DNA from: Pleurotus ostreatus/Saccharomyces cerevisiae fusant
Lineage: Eukaryota > Opisthokonta
DNA: 20,824 nt
Assembly: GCA_024196135.1 (NCBI GenBank)
Contig: JAMQCK010000522.1
Coordinates: 1-20,824, forward strand
Reading direction: 5' to 3'
Below, one piece after another: positions 1 to 8,376 of this stretch. The notes beneath the pieces are model-generated. The model ran no database searches and was not told the DNA's origin. It saw only the letters and a list, made by a program, of their open reading frames with translations. A program made the translations under genes and the position numbers. The stretch's first letter is position 1. Every line of letters starts with the position of its first letter.

Positions 1-225
1 TGCCGATGACCTGTCACATGTTAGTCACAGTTCGGATTCCGACGGGCCGACACAACCTGCGTACGGTTCTGCTTTCGTCTTTCGCGGTCTTTTGGTACGG
101 GTCAGCCGCCTAGCCATCGAGAAGTTTTTAACAGTTTCTAACATGGCCCTTCGGGCCCTCGAGTGAGTAACAGTTATTAACATGTTACTTACACATGTTT
201 TATACATATGTTATTAACATCGTAG
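1..225. repeat. AT-rich short repeats at left edge
   Basis: No gene is supported here. The stretch holds three related short motifs: AACAGTTTCTAACATG (130-145), AACAGTTATTAACATG (169-184), and GTTATTAACAT at 173-183 and again at 210-220. Positions 173-192 and 210-233 form a direct repeat that differs by a 4-nt insertion. TAACATGTTA at 178-187 is a perfect palindrome. The second repeat copy overlaps the stop codon of the neighbouring F-box fragment. The composition is far more AT-rich than the genes. It could be a 3' flank or the edge of another mobile element; no element ends were recognised. Confidence 0.45.
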
Positions 226-1268
226 TTACTTACCGAACTCTAATCCGCACCGAAGCTTGCTCATAATCCTAGCAGTTCGAATGCCACTACGCAGTTCCTT
301 GGTGACCCTGCTAGTAGGAGCACCAGATGAGTCGAGCGTTACCCTTTCCCACATCCCAACGGACTCCGAGTCTGGCGCCCACATCGCCCAGAAGTTGAAA
401 CGGTGCATGAGGTGCGGCGCCCTCTTGGCATTGTCGTGCTGTATGTGCAACTCCTGAAGCGGGACGCCTGCTCGGGCGCGGCTCGCAACCATGCCCCACA
501 CAGCGTCAGCGCTGGAGTCATCGCACGCGATGGACAAGTGCAATGCCTCTAGCGCCGGGCAGGGCAGACTTCCAGCGGAACCTTGCGGGAGGACCAACGC
601 CTCGAGGAAAGGTTCTGCGCCCTGCGCTGCCAGGCAGTATATGTCGAGGGTCTTTATCCTGGGCATGCTCGACAACATGTGTGCCAGGCCCGCCGGTGTC
701 GAATGGGTTGGCTGATATCCCAGCAGAAGTACAAGCCGCGAATGCGAAGTGATGACCCCGACGAGCCGCTCGAAGTCGAGGCGATTGTCTCCGTTTATGA
801 TCACGGTCCCTGACCCAGCCCCGAGACTACCTGGTCGACGGTCCATCGTACTGAGCTGTAGCGTGTGGATTGACTGCATTAGGGGGCGGCATCGCCCAGC
901 GGGCGGAAGCAGCAAGGGGAGAGCCCTCCTCTCGGCCCGCCAACGAAAGCCGTTTATCCACATCTTGCATGTCTCCGGTATGTCGAGGGGCGCGAGGAAT
1001 GAGGCTGGATCGATCACTTCCGACAGTTGCAGCTTTCGCAGATGAGGCAGGGATATGACTTGGGGCGGTCGATCAGTCCGGTCACCGTCAACGATGCTGC
1101 GCCTGGCCAAGAACAGCGCCTCGAGCTGGGGCGATCGTTGTAGCAGATGCCAAAACTGATCCAAATCGTCGCGGGACACGTATAATCTACAGTACACCGC
1201 AAGATGAGTGAGACGTGAGAAACTGGCGAATTGGGAGTAAGCGCAGCGCCTAATTGTAAGCTTGTGCA
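226..1268 (-). pseudogene. C-terminal part of an F-box/LRR-like gene split by a transposon
   Basis: This is an open frame of about 346 codons. It starts in the middle of a protein family whose intact form is seen at 6952-7986 and, for the C-terminal part, at 19520-20824. Shared landmarks are RLTHLAV, LLQRSPQLE, a SLPxLRxLQLS segment, LDIPETC, a CRPLMQSIHTLQL segment and AGSLPCPALEALHL. In this family the C-terminal part is a leucine-rich, LRR-like substrate-binding domain. The first real codons (HKLTIRRC) are preceded directly by the end of the mobile element at 1269-2754, and the matching N-terminal part continues beyond it at 2761. There is no internal stop or frameshift, so the break is recent. 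The sequence at the stop (GGTAAGTAA) also looks like a splice donor, so a further 3' exon off the left side is possible. Probably non-functional as it stands. Confidence 0.8.
1263..1268. repeat. Left target-site duplication TGTGCA
   Basis: TGTGCA directly abuts the left end of the inverted-repeat element and is repeated at 2755-2760 directly after its right end. The next outward base on each side differs, so the duplication is 6 bp. Confidence 0.85.
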
Positions 1269-1292
1269 TCAGGAAAGTGACACCGTCCTTTT
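1269..1292 (+). repeat. Left terminal inverted repeat
   Basis: TCAGGAAAGTGACACC followed by GTCCTTTT. It pairs with 2728-2754: 16 bases match perfectly, then the right copy has three extra Cs, then 8 further matches. Confidence 0.87.
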
Positions 1293-1299
1293 GATGGCC

Positions 1300-1400
1300 T
1301 TTGCCTTTTTCACACGTCCTTCGGCCTTTTGAGGGCGTCCTTTACAGCCTTTGCCTTTTGAATAACATCCTTTCCGTCCTTTTCAATATTGTTCGCGTCC
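1300..1400. repeat. Left subterminal CCTTT motif cluster
   Basis: Repeated GTCCTTT, GCCTTTT and TCCTTTC motifs run inward from the left end (for example GGCCTTTTG, GCGTCCTTTACAGCC, CATCCTTTCCGTCCTTTTC). The mirror-image cluster lies at about 2675-2734. Subterminal motif arrays of this kind commonly serve as transposase-binding sites; that role here is inferred. Confidence 0.6.
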
Positions 1401-2605
1401 TGCATGAGGTCCAAAAATGCTCCGCAATTCTTGGCCTAGTGCTCATGTTGGGCATAATATTCCGTGCTACAGACGCACAGCGCATCAAGGTAGAGAACGT
1501 GCACGATGTCATAGTCGCTACAGGGAGCAATGGGCGAGAGCACCCCGATCGAGAGGGAAGAGATATGGGGGGTGCATCGACAGGAACACGCGACTAGACG
1601 CGAGTGCGCACAGGTCATATGGCAGAGGCGCATGAGGGTGCGGTGGAAAGGGATGGGGCGGGGTGGGCACGAAGACGCGAGTGTTGGCGGCAAGCAGTGT
1701 GTACGACTCGCTGCCGAGAGAATGGCGCGGGTCGCGGTTCCACGAATGGAGCCAGGGATATTCGGGTAAAGTGATCATGGGTTGAGGGGAGTGCGGGATG
1801 GGATACGCAGGGCGGAAGTCGCGCTATAGGCATGTAGGTCAGCCATGAGGCCTGAGGAACAAGGCCTGCCCTTCCCCAAGTCGTGGTCGACCGGCCCTCA
1901 AGTATCGTGAGGTTCCTGCCAAACACGACCAAGCTTGTCAACAAAGTCACGGGCCAACCGTGTCGTTCCTCGTTCCTCGTTCGTCCTCCGCTCCGACTCA
2001 CGTCCTCTACGATTGCCTATCCGCCTCGAGCCCATGGATAACACCGACGGCGTCGCATGCTTCGCGCACGCAAGTCGTCTCGACTTTCCGTATCGTCATC
2101 TAGCGCTCAGCAAAACAGTCTGCACTTGCGTCGTCGTGCTCGGTATGTCGCGCGCGTCGCACTTGAAGCCCTTGGCTCACCTCAGATACCTAGGGCGTGC
2201 GGCAGGGGGTACTTCTGGAGAAGCATGAGGTATGTCAAGCAGTTGTTCAACCCAGTCTGATGCGCTGACGCGACCAAGTAGCATCCCTGTGGTTCAGATG
2301 ATCGCTTTGTTCCGACCCGCCCCTTCACCCCGCTGTCATCAAGCCTGCCCTTAGCTTGGGAGTATCTTTCGGTTCTTGATTTCATGTTCTTGGCTGGTAG
2401 GATTGTATTTGCGGTCCTCGCGAGGTCTTTGTAGTACATGTTTCTCTACTGTCGTGTACTTTAGTATAAGACCTGAATAAACTGGTTTTGCTCTCTCTCG
2501 ATTTGTGCAGTGCTCTTCCGAAAAGGCCCGCCCAAAAACCTGAATTACGCGCGAGCTCCTGAGCCTGTTCTTGTCAGCCTTTTCATCCTTTGGAAGGACA
2601 TGCAC

Positions 2606-2661
2606 TCCTGGGCAGGATGGATCTCGTCCTGTACAGGAAAGTCGACCCTTCCTGGACAGGA
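2606..2661. repeat. Three TCCTGNNCAGGA palindromes
   Basis: Twelve-base palindromes TCCTGGGCAGGA (2606-2617), TCCTGTACAGGA (2627-2638) and TCCTGGACAGGA (2650-2661) are spaced 21 and 23 nt apart, about two helical turns. They lie just inside the right subterminal cluster of the mobile element. This fits a repeated protein-binding site, perhaps for the transposase. Confidence 0.65.
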
Positions 2662-2674
2662 TGCGTCGTCCTTT

Positions 2675-2734
2675 CGGCCTTCGCAGCCTTTTCGGCCTTT
2701 TCGTCCTTTCAAAGGATGAAAAGGCTGAAAAGGA
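2675..2734. repeat. Right subterminal hairpin of CCTTTT motifs
   Basis: AGCCTTTTCGGCCTTTTCGTCCTTT is followed at once by AAAGGATGAAAAGGCTGAAAAGGAC. The two halves are near-perfect inverse complements around a single C, so the strand could fold into a hairpin of about 25 bp. The motifs are those of the left subterminal cluster. Confidence 0.65.
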
Positions 2735-2754
2735 CGGGGGTGTCACTTTCCTGA
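2728..2754 (-). repeat. Right terminal inverted repeat
   Basis: Read on the minus strand this begins TCAGGAAAGTGACACC, identical to the left end, then has a longer C run and GTCCTTTT. It directly abuts the right TGTGCA duplication. Confidence 0.87.
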
Positions 2755-2760
2755 TGTGCA
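2755..2760. repeat. Right target-site duplication TGTGCA
   Basis: Second copy of the 6-bp duplication at 1263-1268. The reconstructed empty site contains the palindrome GTGCAC. Confidence 0.85.
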
Positions 2761-3247
2761 CGTTAGGCAGCTGCGCAGAAAAGAGGTCCGAGCCGGTCGT
2801 TGGGCTTTCCTGGACGACAGGGTCGTCGGATTGCAACAAGACGGATAAGCTTTGTAGGCTGGACGTCTTTCCTTTGAGAAGGTCATAGACATGCTCGAAG
2901 TCTATCCAGACCGGGACGCTGATGTGTAGGGCGACGAGACGATCGACATGACAGGGCACAATATGCTGAAGGACAGCGATGTCGTTGGGAGAGCACCCGA
3001 GTTCCGTGGAATAGAGGAACACCGTGATTGGAGCGTTCCGCGATCGCTCGAGGAACGTTTTCCCTACGTCGGCCGGGCGGTTGTAGCACAAGTCGAGGGT
3101 GGACCAGAGCGTCGGGGAGGATGTGGCGATAGCCCTCCACCGCGAGCAGACCCATGTCACAGTGATCCATTCCAGCGAGTCGCGCGCCGGCCACCTAGGC
3201 ATGAAATCTTTGTAGAACGGCTGACGAAGGAGGAAAATGTGTTCCAT
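2755..3247 (-). pseudogene. N-terminal part of the transposon-split F-box gene
   Basis: The frame encodes an F-box-like segment at its start: LPPEIMEHIFLL, lying partly upstream of the first ATG, then SLEWITVTWVCSRWRAIA and SPTLWSTLDLCYN. This is the usual F-box pattern for binding Skp1 in an SCF ubiquitin ligase. It continues collinearly with the paralogue at 6952-7986 up to SAQLPNVH, where the mobile element begins. Beyond that point the frame runs into element sequence and stops at 2351. The first in-frame ATG (3247) lies inside the F-box motif, so translation probably starts upstream. One option is a short exon with ATG at 3434 (M D) and an intron of about 80 nt ending in GAACAG; that start is uncertain. 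If expressed, the product would be an F-box domain without its LRR-like part. Confidence 0.78.
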
Positions 3248-3434
3248 GATCTCGGGTGGTAGTACGTCGATGGGCGCAAGGCCGGTGCAGGCGTCTCCGA
3301 CGGTGATTACGTCGTTTCTTGTTTCCTCGTGTGTTGCCGTGCTTTGCTGTTCGACGTCAGTTTCAGTTGAACAAGCAGAGAGTCGCAGGACGCACCTCTC
3401 GACTACATCGGTTACCCCTCACGCCTACATCCAT

Positions 3435-3862
3435 TTGAAGACTGGGATCCAACATCCCAGGAGAATCCGCGAGAACAGAGGCCATGACCGTTGGCGCGAA
3501 GCAACAAGGGTGCCTCAATCACGCCCGACACTCGTGGAGAACGCAAGGCCGTCATCGGGCCTGCACGATTACCTGGTGGGCACAGATTATCAGCTCATAA
3601 TCACCGGCCCATAAGAAATCTGCTTCCCATGTCAGCAGCGACGCATGGAAATATGCCTACCGATACGATGATAGCAAGAATCCCAAAAACATCGCGGCCT
3701 CCATGATTCAAACAGTATTTGCCACGCAAATTATGATAATTACAGCATACGATGCCGGAAATTCGAAAGAGAGGTCCAGCGAATATTATGCGTATCGTGA
3801 TTCACAGAAAAGAATTACCTGACACCATTCCATCCAATAAGTAGGCTGTCGAAACTCAATGT
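3435..3862. other. Intergenic region upstream of the split F-box gene
   Basis: This lies between the probable 5' end of the split F-box gene and the 3' end of the PIL1-like gene, both on the minus strand. It should hold the F-box promoter and the PIL1 3' flank. Overlapping short frames at 3237-3706 on the plus strand have no family resemblance. No RNA gene or repeat was recognised. Confidence 0.5.
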
Positions 3863-6691
3863 TTAACGCAATCCATCGTTATCCAGATTCGTCGCAAACC
3901 TCCCCTCCCCATACCCACCACCTCGGCTATGTCCAGACTGGGGCCGCTCATCACCATACGCCCCGATGTAGTCAAAGTCCTCGTCCTCCCCGCCACCAGA
4001 CACGGGCGGAATCTGCGGCGCATCGCCGCCCTGGCTCACCGACCGCCCACCGAAGGACGACGGCGGCGCCACCGTCGCACTCGGGTTCCGCTTCTTCAGA
4101 TGCAGCGGGCTGGTATCCGCCACCGCGCCCCCCTGACCGCCACTCCCCTCCACCGTCGGGCCCCTCGGCCTGCGGAACGCCGCCGCCGAGATCGTGCGCG
4201 CCCCGCCCGGCGTCGGCGGCGCCCCCGACGCCGCGGACGCGAGCGAGGAGTTCGACCGCGCGGAGCTGAGGTCGCGCTTGAACTCGGGCGCGGTGCGGAA
4301 GCTCGCGAGCGGGGAGCTCGGGCGGCCGGGCTCGCTGGGGAAGCTTGGGCGCGGCAGCGGGGAGGTCGACGAGAGCGGCGACGCCAGCGGCGAGGGCGAC
4401 ATGGGCGCCGGCGCGGGCGACGCGAGCGGGGACGGGGACGTGACGCGTGGGGAGCCCGGCAGCGCCTGACTGGGCATCGACCTCGGCGACGCTGGGATGG
4501 GTTCCTCGGTCAGCATCGGACGCGGGACCTCATCTGTAGACAAGGAGAGCGACTCCCGCTGCGAGTGCGCGTAGGTCTGCGCGGGGGTGTACGTCGGCGG
4601 CGCATCCACGGGCGAATGGGGCGCGGCGTCCAGGCTCGCGCTCGCGCGCCTGCCGGCAACGCTATACGCGCTCTTATCCATGCTGGCCCGACGACTGCCG
4701 GGCGCATTGCTATCTCCGGAAGTACGAAGCGGCGCCGATGGCACTCGGGGTGAAGCGGTAGAAAGCGGAGCGACGGGAGGTAGTTGTGGTACATCCGACG
4801 CAAGCGAAACGGACGCGTCACTTGCAGATGGCGGCGGGCTGAAGTGCAGCGCATTCAGCTCGCGCTCGACCTCGCGGGCTGCCGCCGCGTTCAGCATGGC
4901 CTCTTCCTCCGCGGGATGCAGCGGCGGCGGGGGCACGCGCTTGGGCGAATTCGACACCGGGGGCGCAGCATCGCTGCGCGGGTCATGCAAAGCTGCAGGC
5001 AAGTCAGTCAATAGAAATAAGTCAAGTCGAGCGTAGATACGCACAAGACCGCATCCCACTGTCCATATCCGTCGTCGCACCGTCGAACTTCACATGATCC
5101 TTATGATCAGGCTCATCGTCGCTCGCCATGTACGCCAAGCCCGCGTTACTCGACACGGACGAGATCGTGTGCTGGTGTCCAGACGGCATATCCTGCCATG
5201 GGTTCCCCAGGTTCTGGTCGTTCGCAGCTCCAGGTCCTCCACCCGACGGCGGATACGGCGCCATCGCACCCGGGGGCATGTAGCCCGGCCGCGTGAGATC
5301 GCTGCTCTTGCGCTCGGCAGTATTCAGCGCCTCGGTGACACTGGCGGCGAACGACGAGCTATCGTCCTCGGTGTTCAGGCGCGGCGGGCTTTGGAGGAAG
5401 CCACCGGGCTGCATGGGTGGCACATCCCCTCCCGCACCTCGCGCAGGCACCGTGTTATACCGCGGCCCCTGGAACGACTCGCGAGGTCCTTGGGGACCGG
5501 TGCGCACACCAAAGTCGTCAACCGCGCGAGGAGGTCCATCCTGGTGCTCCAGATGCGCGGACGGGAAGCCTGGCGGGGGACCGTCGGGCGGGCGGTACCC
5601 GCCTGCTGGGGGCGAGAACGGCGACGGGGGCGGGTATGACGCGGTGGGGGATGACGCAGCGGACGGGGTTGCCGAGTCGAGGAAGTGACCGCCTACGGCC
5701 GGCGGCGGGAGGAGCTCGGACATGTTGCGCGCGGGCTGGCCCTCGATGGTGGTGGAAATCTGGATGTTCGCGAGCGCACGCAAGGCGTCGTTGATGTGGC
5801 GCTCGACTTGCTGGTGGCCATGGTACATGGGGCGCGGGTATCCTGGCTGCGTAGTGGTCTCTGGGATTTCCTGAACCATAGTGAGCAGATGCTATATTGG
5901 GGGCAAGAGGGGAACGCACAGCAACGATCCTCTTCCCGAAATCGCCTGCAATCTGTAAGACGTATGAGCGCATTGCTAGGTATGAGCAAAGGATCGCCGC
6001 ACCGCTCCCCGCTCGCAGCACTCCTGGAGACCGCCAAACTTGAGCGCCATCCACGCCTTGCACAGCGTTCGCTTCGCGTCGCCGAGCTCGGCCTCATCGC
6101 GCATGATGTCGAAGTCCATGCCGCGGATCTCGTCGCGCAGGCGGTTGAGCTGCTCCGTCTGCATCGCGAGGTTCTTGTGCTCGGGACCCATCTTGTTCAG
6201 CTTCTTCTCGGCGCTATCCGCACGCGAGACGACGGCCTTGCGGCGGCGCTTGAGGTCGTCGAGGGCCTCTTCCTTGGTGCGGATGGACTTCATGTGATCG
6301 CGGATCGCGTGCTCGTGCGACGCATATTGGGAGAGGCCACCAGAGAAGTGCGAGAGGAGGTTCGTGGACGCGCCGAGGACGTCCTGTGATGGATGAGTAC
6401 CGATGCAGATCAAGGGGAACGCGCGGACGTACCGAGAGATCCTCCCCCTCCGTTGCACCCCAATTTCGAAGCGCTTCCGCCGCTTTGTTGATGTCTACAC
6501 TCAGCTTCTGTAGCCTTGATTTGACGAGCTGTAAGTTCCCGGTACACACAAGAATAAGGGGGATACACGTACGATATTAAGACTGACTTCTCTGCGTGTA
6601 TGAGATCTTGCAGTGGACGCAAGTCCTTGTTTCCTGCGAGCGCGGGAATCGTGGTGTTGTGGGCAATCTTCGTAGCTGCATTTCGGAACAT
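3863..6691 (-). CDS. PIL1: Eisosome component Pil1/Lsp1-like protein, 856 aa
   Basis: Pil1-family proteins are BAR-domain scaffolds that bind the inner face of the plasma membrane and shape eisosomes. Six exons are inferred, joined minus strand: 6573-6691, 6433-6514, 6003-6383, 5920-5952, 5045-5870, 3863-4992. The introns are 49-58 nt with GT-AG ends, and the frame closes at 857 codons including TAA. The first ~245 residues match the basidiomycete Pil1 type: a start MFRNAATKIAHN, NKDLRPLQDLI, AEKSVLISLQKLSVD, a charged coiled segment with DDLKRRRKAV and EKKLNKMGPEHKNL, LKFGGLQECCERGA, then QEIPETTTQPGYPRPMYHGH. The first splice is chosen because it gives ISLQKLSVD, as in relatives. The remaining ~600 residues are Pro/Ser/Ala-rich and probably disordered, a likely target for phosphorylation. 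This tail is long relative to yeast Pil1 (about 340 aa). The gene shares a 260-bp divergent promoter with the F-box gene at 6952. Confidence 0.9.
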
Positions 6692-6951
6692 CTGTACAGG
6701 ATATTAAGGAGCGGAGATGCAGATAGTGGGGAGAAACAAGTCTTGAGTCCCCCTGCGCACGGCTGCGCCGCTGTGACGTGACTTCACGTGACGAGCTCCT
6801 TCAGCAGGACATTCGCCGAAGTTCAACTTGAACTTCCATCTCTCTCGAGTCTCAACTCAGAAGCGCCGAACCGCCTAATTGGAGACCTCAGGTAATTTGC
6901 GTACTCAGCTTTAAGCCCGAGTCCATATCTGATTACTACTAGCAGAATCCG
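6692..6951. promoter_or_regulatory. Divergent promoter between PIL1-like and F-box genes
   Basis: The 260-bp gap separates two genes transcribed away from each other. At 6773-6792 it carries GTGACGTGACTTCACGTGAC, with two ACGTGAC copies 10 bp apart, a CACGTG E-box at 6785-6790 and the small inverted repeat CGTGACTTCACG. CACGTG is a typical bHLH target and TGACGTGA resembles a bZIP/CRE-type half site. Actual binding is inferred only. Confidence 0.4.
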
Positions 6952-7986
6952 ATGCCGCAAGGGCGCACGCAATCTACCCCGCCGACACTTGAAGGCACTT
7001 CTAGCGCTCATGCACCCATCGAACAGCTCCCTCCGGAGATAATGGAGTGCATATTTCTCCTCTGTCAGCCCTTCTACGATGACTTCTTGCCTACATGGCC
7101 GGCGCGCAAATCACTGGAATGGATCTCTGTAACATGCGTCTCTTGGAGGTGGAGGTCTATTGCGACGTCCTACCCCATGCTCTGGTGTACCATTGAACTG
7201 TGCTACAATCGCCCCGCCGATCTCGGTCGAATGTTCCTGAAGCGATCGCGGAATGCTCCCCTCACGGTCTTCTTCGCCTCCAAATATCGCAGGACCTCTC
7301 CCAGCGACATCGCCGTCCTTCAGGAGATCGGCGCGCGCCACGGCGACCGCCTCGTCGCCCTACATGTTGTTGTCGCACACTGGCGAAGCTTCATCCGCGC
7401 CTACGATCTGCTCGACGGAGGGACGTCCCGCCTGGAGAGCTTGTCCATCCTCTTACACCGCAATGACTACGACACGTCCAAACAATATCCGAAGATCGGC
7501 CCTGATGCATTCGCCGCCCAGCTGTCCAACGTGCGAAGGCTGGCTTTCCGACAATGCACATACTGGCAGCTGGGCCCTTTCGCACGTCTCACCCACCTCG
7601 CAGTGTGCACCGACTCATACGGCGATGACGCCGGCAACTTCTGGTCTCTGCTGCAGCGCTCGCCCCAGCTGGAGGAGCTGGTCGTACTGAGGTGCAGGGT
7701 CCTCAACGGCGACCTGACCGGTTTTCCGGTGCTGTCCCTGCCCCAGTTGCGAAGGCTACAGCTGTCGGGCGACGTGCGGCGACCGTCCCTGTTTCTCGCG
7801 CGCTTAGATATCCCGGAGACGTGCGGCATATGGATGAACTGGTACATGGAGCGCTTACTCGACTCAGTGTCCCCGCTGCCAGGAAGCCCATCGCGGGCCA
7901 CTGCGGAGCTGATGCGTCGGGCGCAAAGCGAGAAAAGGCCACCGCCGAGGCCGCTGGATAGCAGGTTGTGGGGACATATGACATGA
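6952..7986 (+). CDS. F-box protein, short C-terminus, 344 aa
   Basis: This is a single-exon frame. The F-box-like segment spans about residues 23-85: IEQLPPEIMECIFLL, SLEWISVTCVSWRWRSIA, YPMLWCTIELCYN. By family knowledge this would bind Skp1 and place the protein in an SCF ubiquitin ligase. Leucine-rich LRR-like stretches follow (RLTHLAV, LLQRSPQLEELVVL, SLPQLRRLQLS). It is collinear with the split gene at 226-3247 up to LDIPETC. After that the similarity ends and a short basic, proline-rich tail closes the protein, so the second half of the LRR-like region (the AGSLPCPALEALHL part) is missing. No shifted frame downstream restores it, which suggests a 3' deletion or recombination. The start ATG sits 22 codons before the F-box, a reasonable leader. 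The substrate is unknown. Confidence 0.8.
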   Translation: MPQGRTQSTPPTLEGTSSAHAPIEQLPPEIMECIFLLCQPFYDDFLPTWPARKSLEWISVTCVSWRWRSIATSYPMLWCTIELCYNRPADLGRMFLKRSRNAPLTVFFASKYRRTSPSDIAVLQEIGARHGDRLVALHVVVAHWRSFIRAYDLLDGGTSRLESLSILLHRNDYDTSKQYPKIGPDAFAAQLSNVRRLAFRQCTYWQLGPFARLTHLAVCTDSYGDDAGNFWSLLQRSPQLEELVVLRCRVLNGDLTGFPVLSLPQLRRLQLSGDVRRPSLFLARLDIPETCGIWMNWYMERLLDSVSPLPGSPSRATAELMRRAQSEKRPPPRPLDSRLWGHMT

Positions 7987-8376
7987 GAATGGCTCAGGGC
8001 GAAGTGCAAGGGCATGGATTGGCCTCATGGTCTCTTCGTACTGTCTTCGGCGACTGCAGTTCGACTGTATACGCGCTGGTGCACACGGCCTCTGCCGTGC
8101 CTTCGACATAATAATATCAGAATCGGGCAAGGCAGCATTGCACGCGATCGTACTTAGATAGGGAGCGACCTCGTCTTGACGCTTTCCCCTAAGCTACAGT
8201 ACATGCAAAAGGTTTCATCTCTCCATTCCTACCTCTACATTACTGCCTTGTATGGTAACATAATGGTTGAACAAGGGCTATATGAGCGCGCGTGCCGCGC
8301 AGGTGATCTGGATGATCGCATGTCTACAGTCTTGTGCCCACTGTGACTGCGTAACTTGCTCCCCACCGTCATCACC
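7987..8376. other. Intergenic region between F-box gene and PEX19
   Basis: No gene is supported. It should hold the F-box 3' flank and the PEX19 promoter. GCCTCATGGTCTC near 8026 recurs near 11876, the only odd feature seen; this may be chance. Confidence 0.45.

Larger units (their letters stand above)
1269..2754. mobile_element. Non-autonomous inverted-repeat DNA transposon (1,486 bp) inserted in an F-box gene
   Basis: The two ends are inverted copies of each other: TCAGGAAAGTGACACC at 1269-1284, and its complement at the right end. A 3-nt length difference in a C run follows, then a shared GTCCTTTT. A 6-bp target duplication TGTGCA flanks the element. Both subterminal regions are packed with degenerate GTCCTTT and GCCTTTT motifs, and the right end also carries three TCCTGNNCAGGA palindromes. 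Removing the element with one duplication copy rejoins the host frame as LPNV-HKLTI, matching the paralogue's LSNV-RRLAF. The internal frames (for example 1615-2001 minus and 1935-2228 plus) resemble no transposase I recognise, so the element is probably mobilised in trans. The 6-bp duplication argues against typical hAT (8 bp), CACTA (2-3 bp) and Tc1/mariner (TA). The superfamily is left open. Confidence 0.87.

Noticed and set aside
1615..2001. 128-codon minus-strand frame inside the mobile element as a possible transposase
   Set aside because: It has no catalytic motif, no zinc finger and no similarity to a known transposase; far too short for most families.
2351..2754. Extension of the F-box N-terminal frame as a genuine protein tail
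   Set aside because: This part is element sequence read through in frame from the insertion point (after SAQLPNVH), so it is not native coding sequence.
3929..4753. 274-codon plus-strand frame
   Set aside because: It is antisense to the Pro/Ser/Ala-rich last exon of the PIL1-like gene. Its arginine-rich product is what GC-rich antisense sequence gives, and it has no domain.
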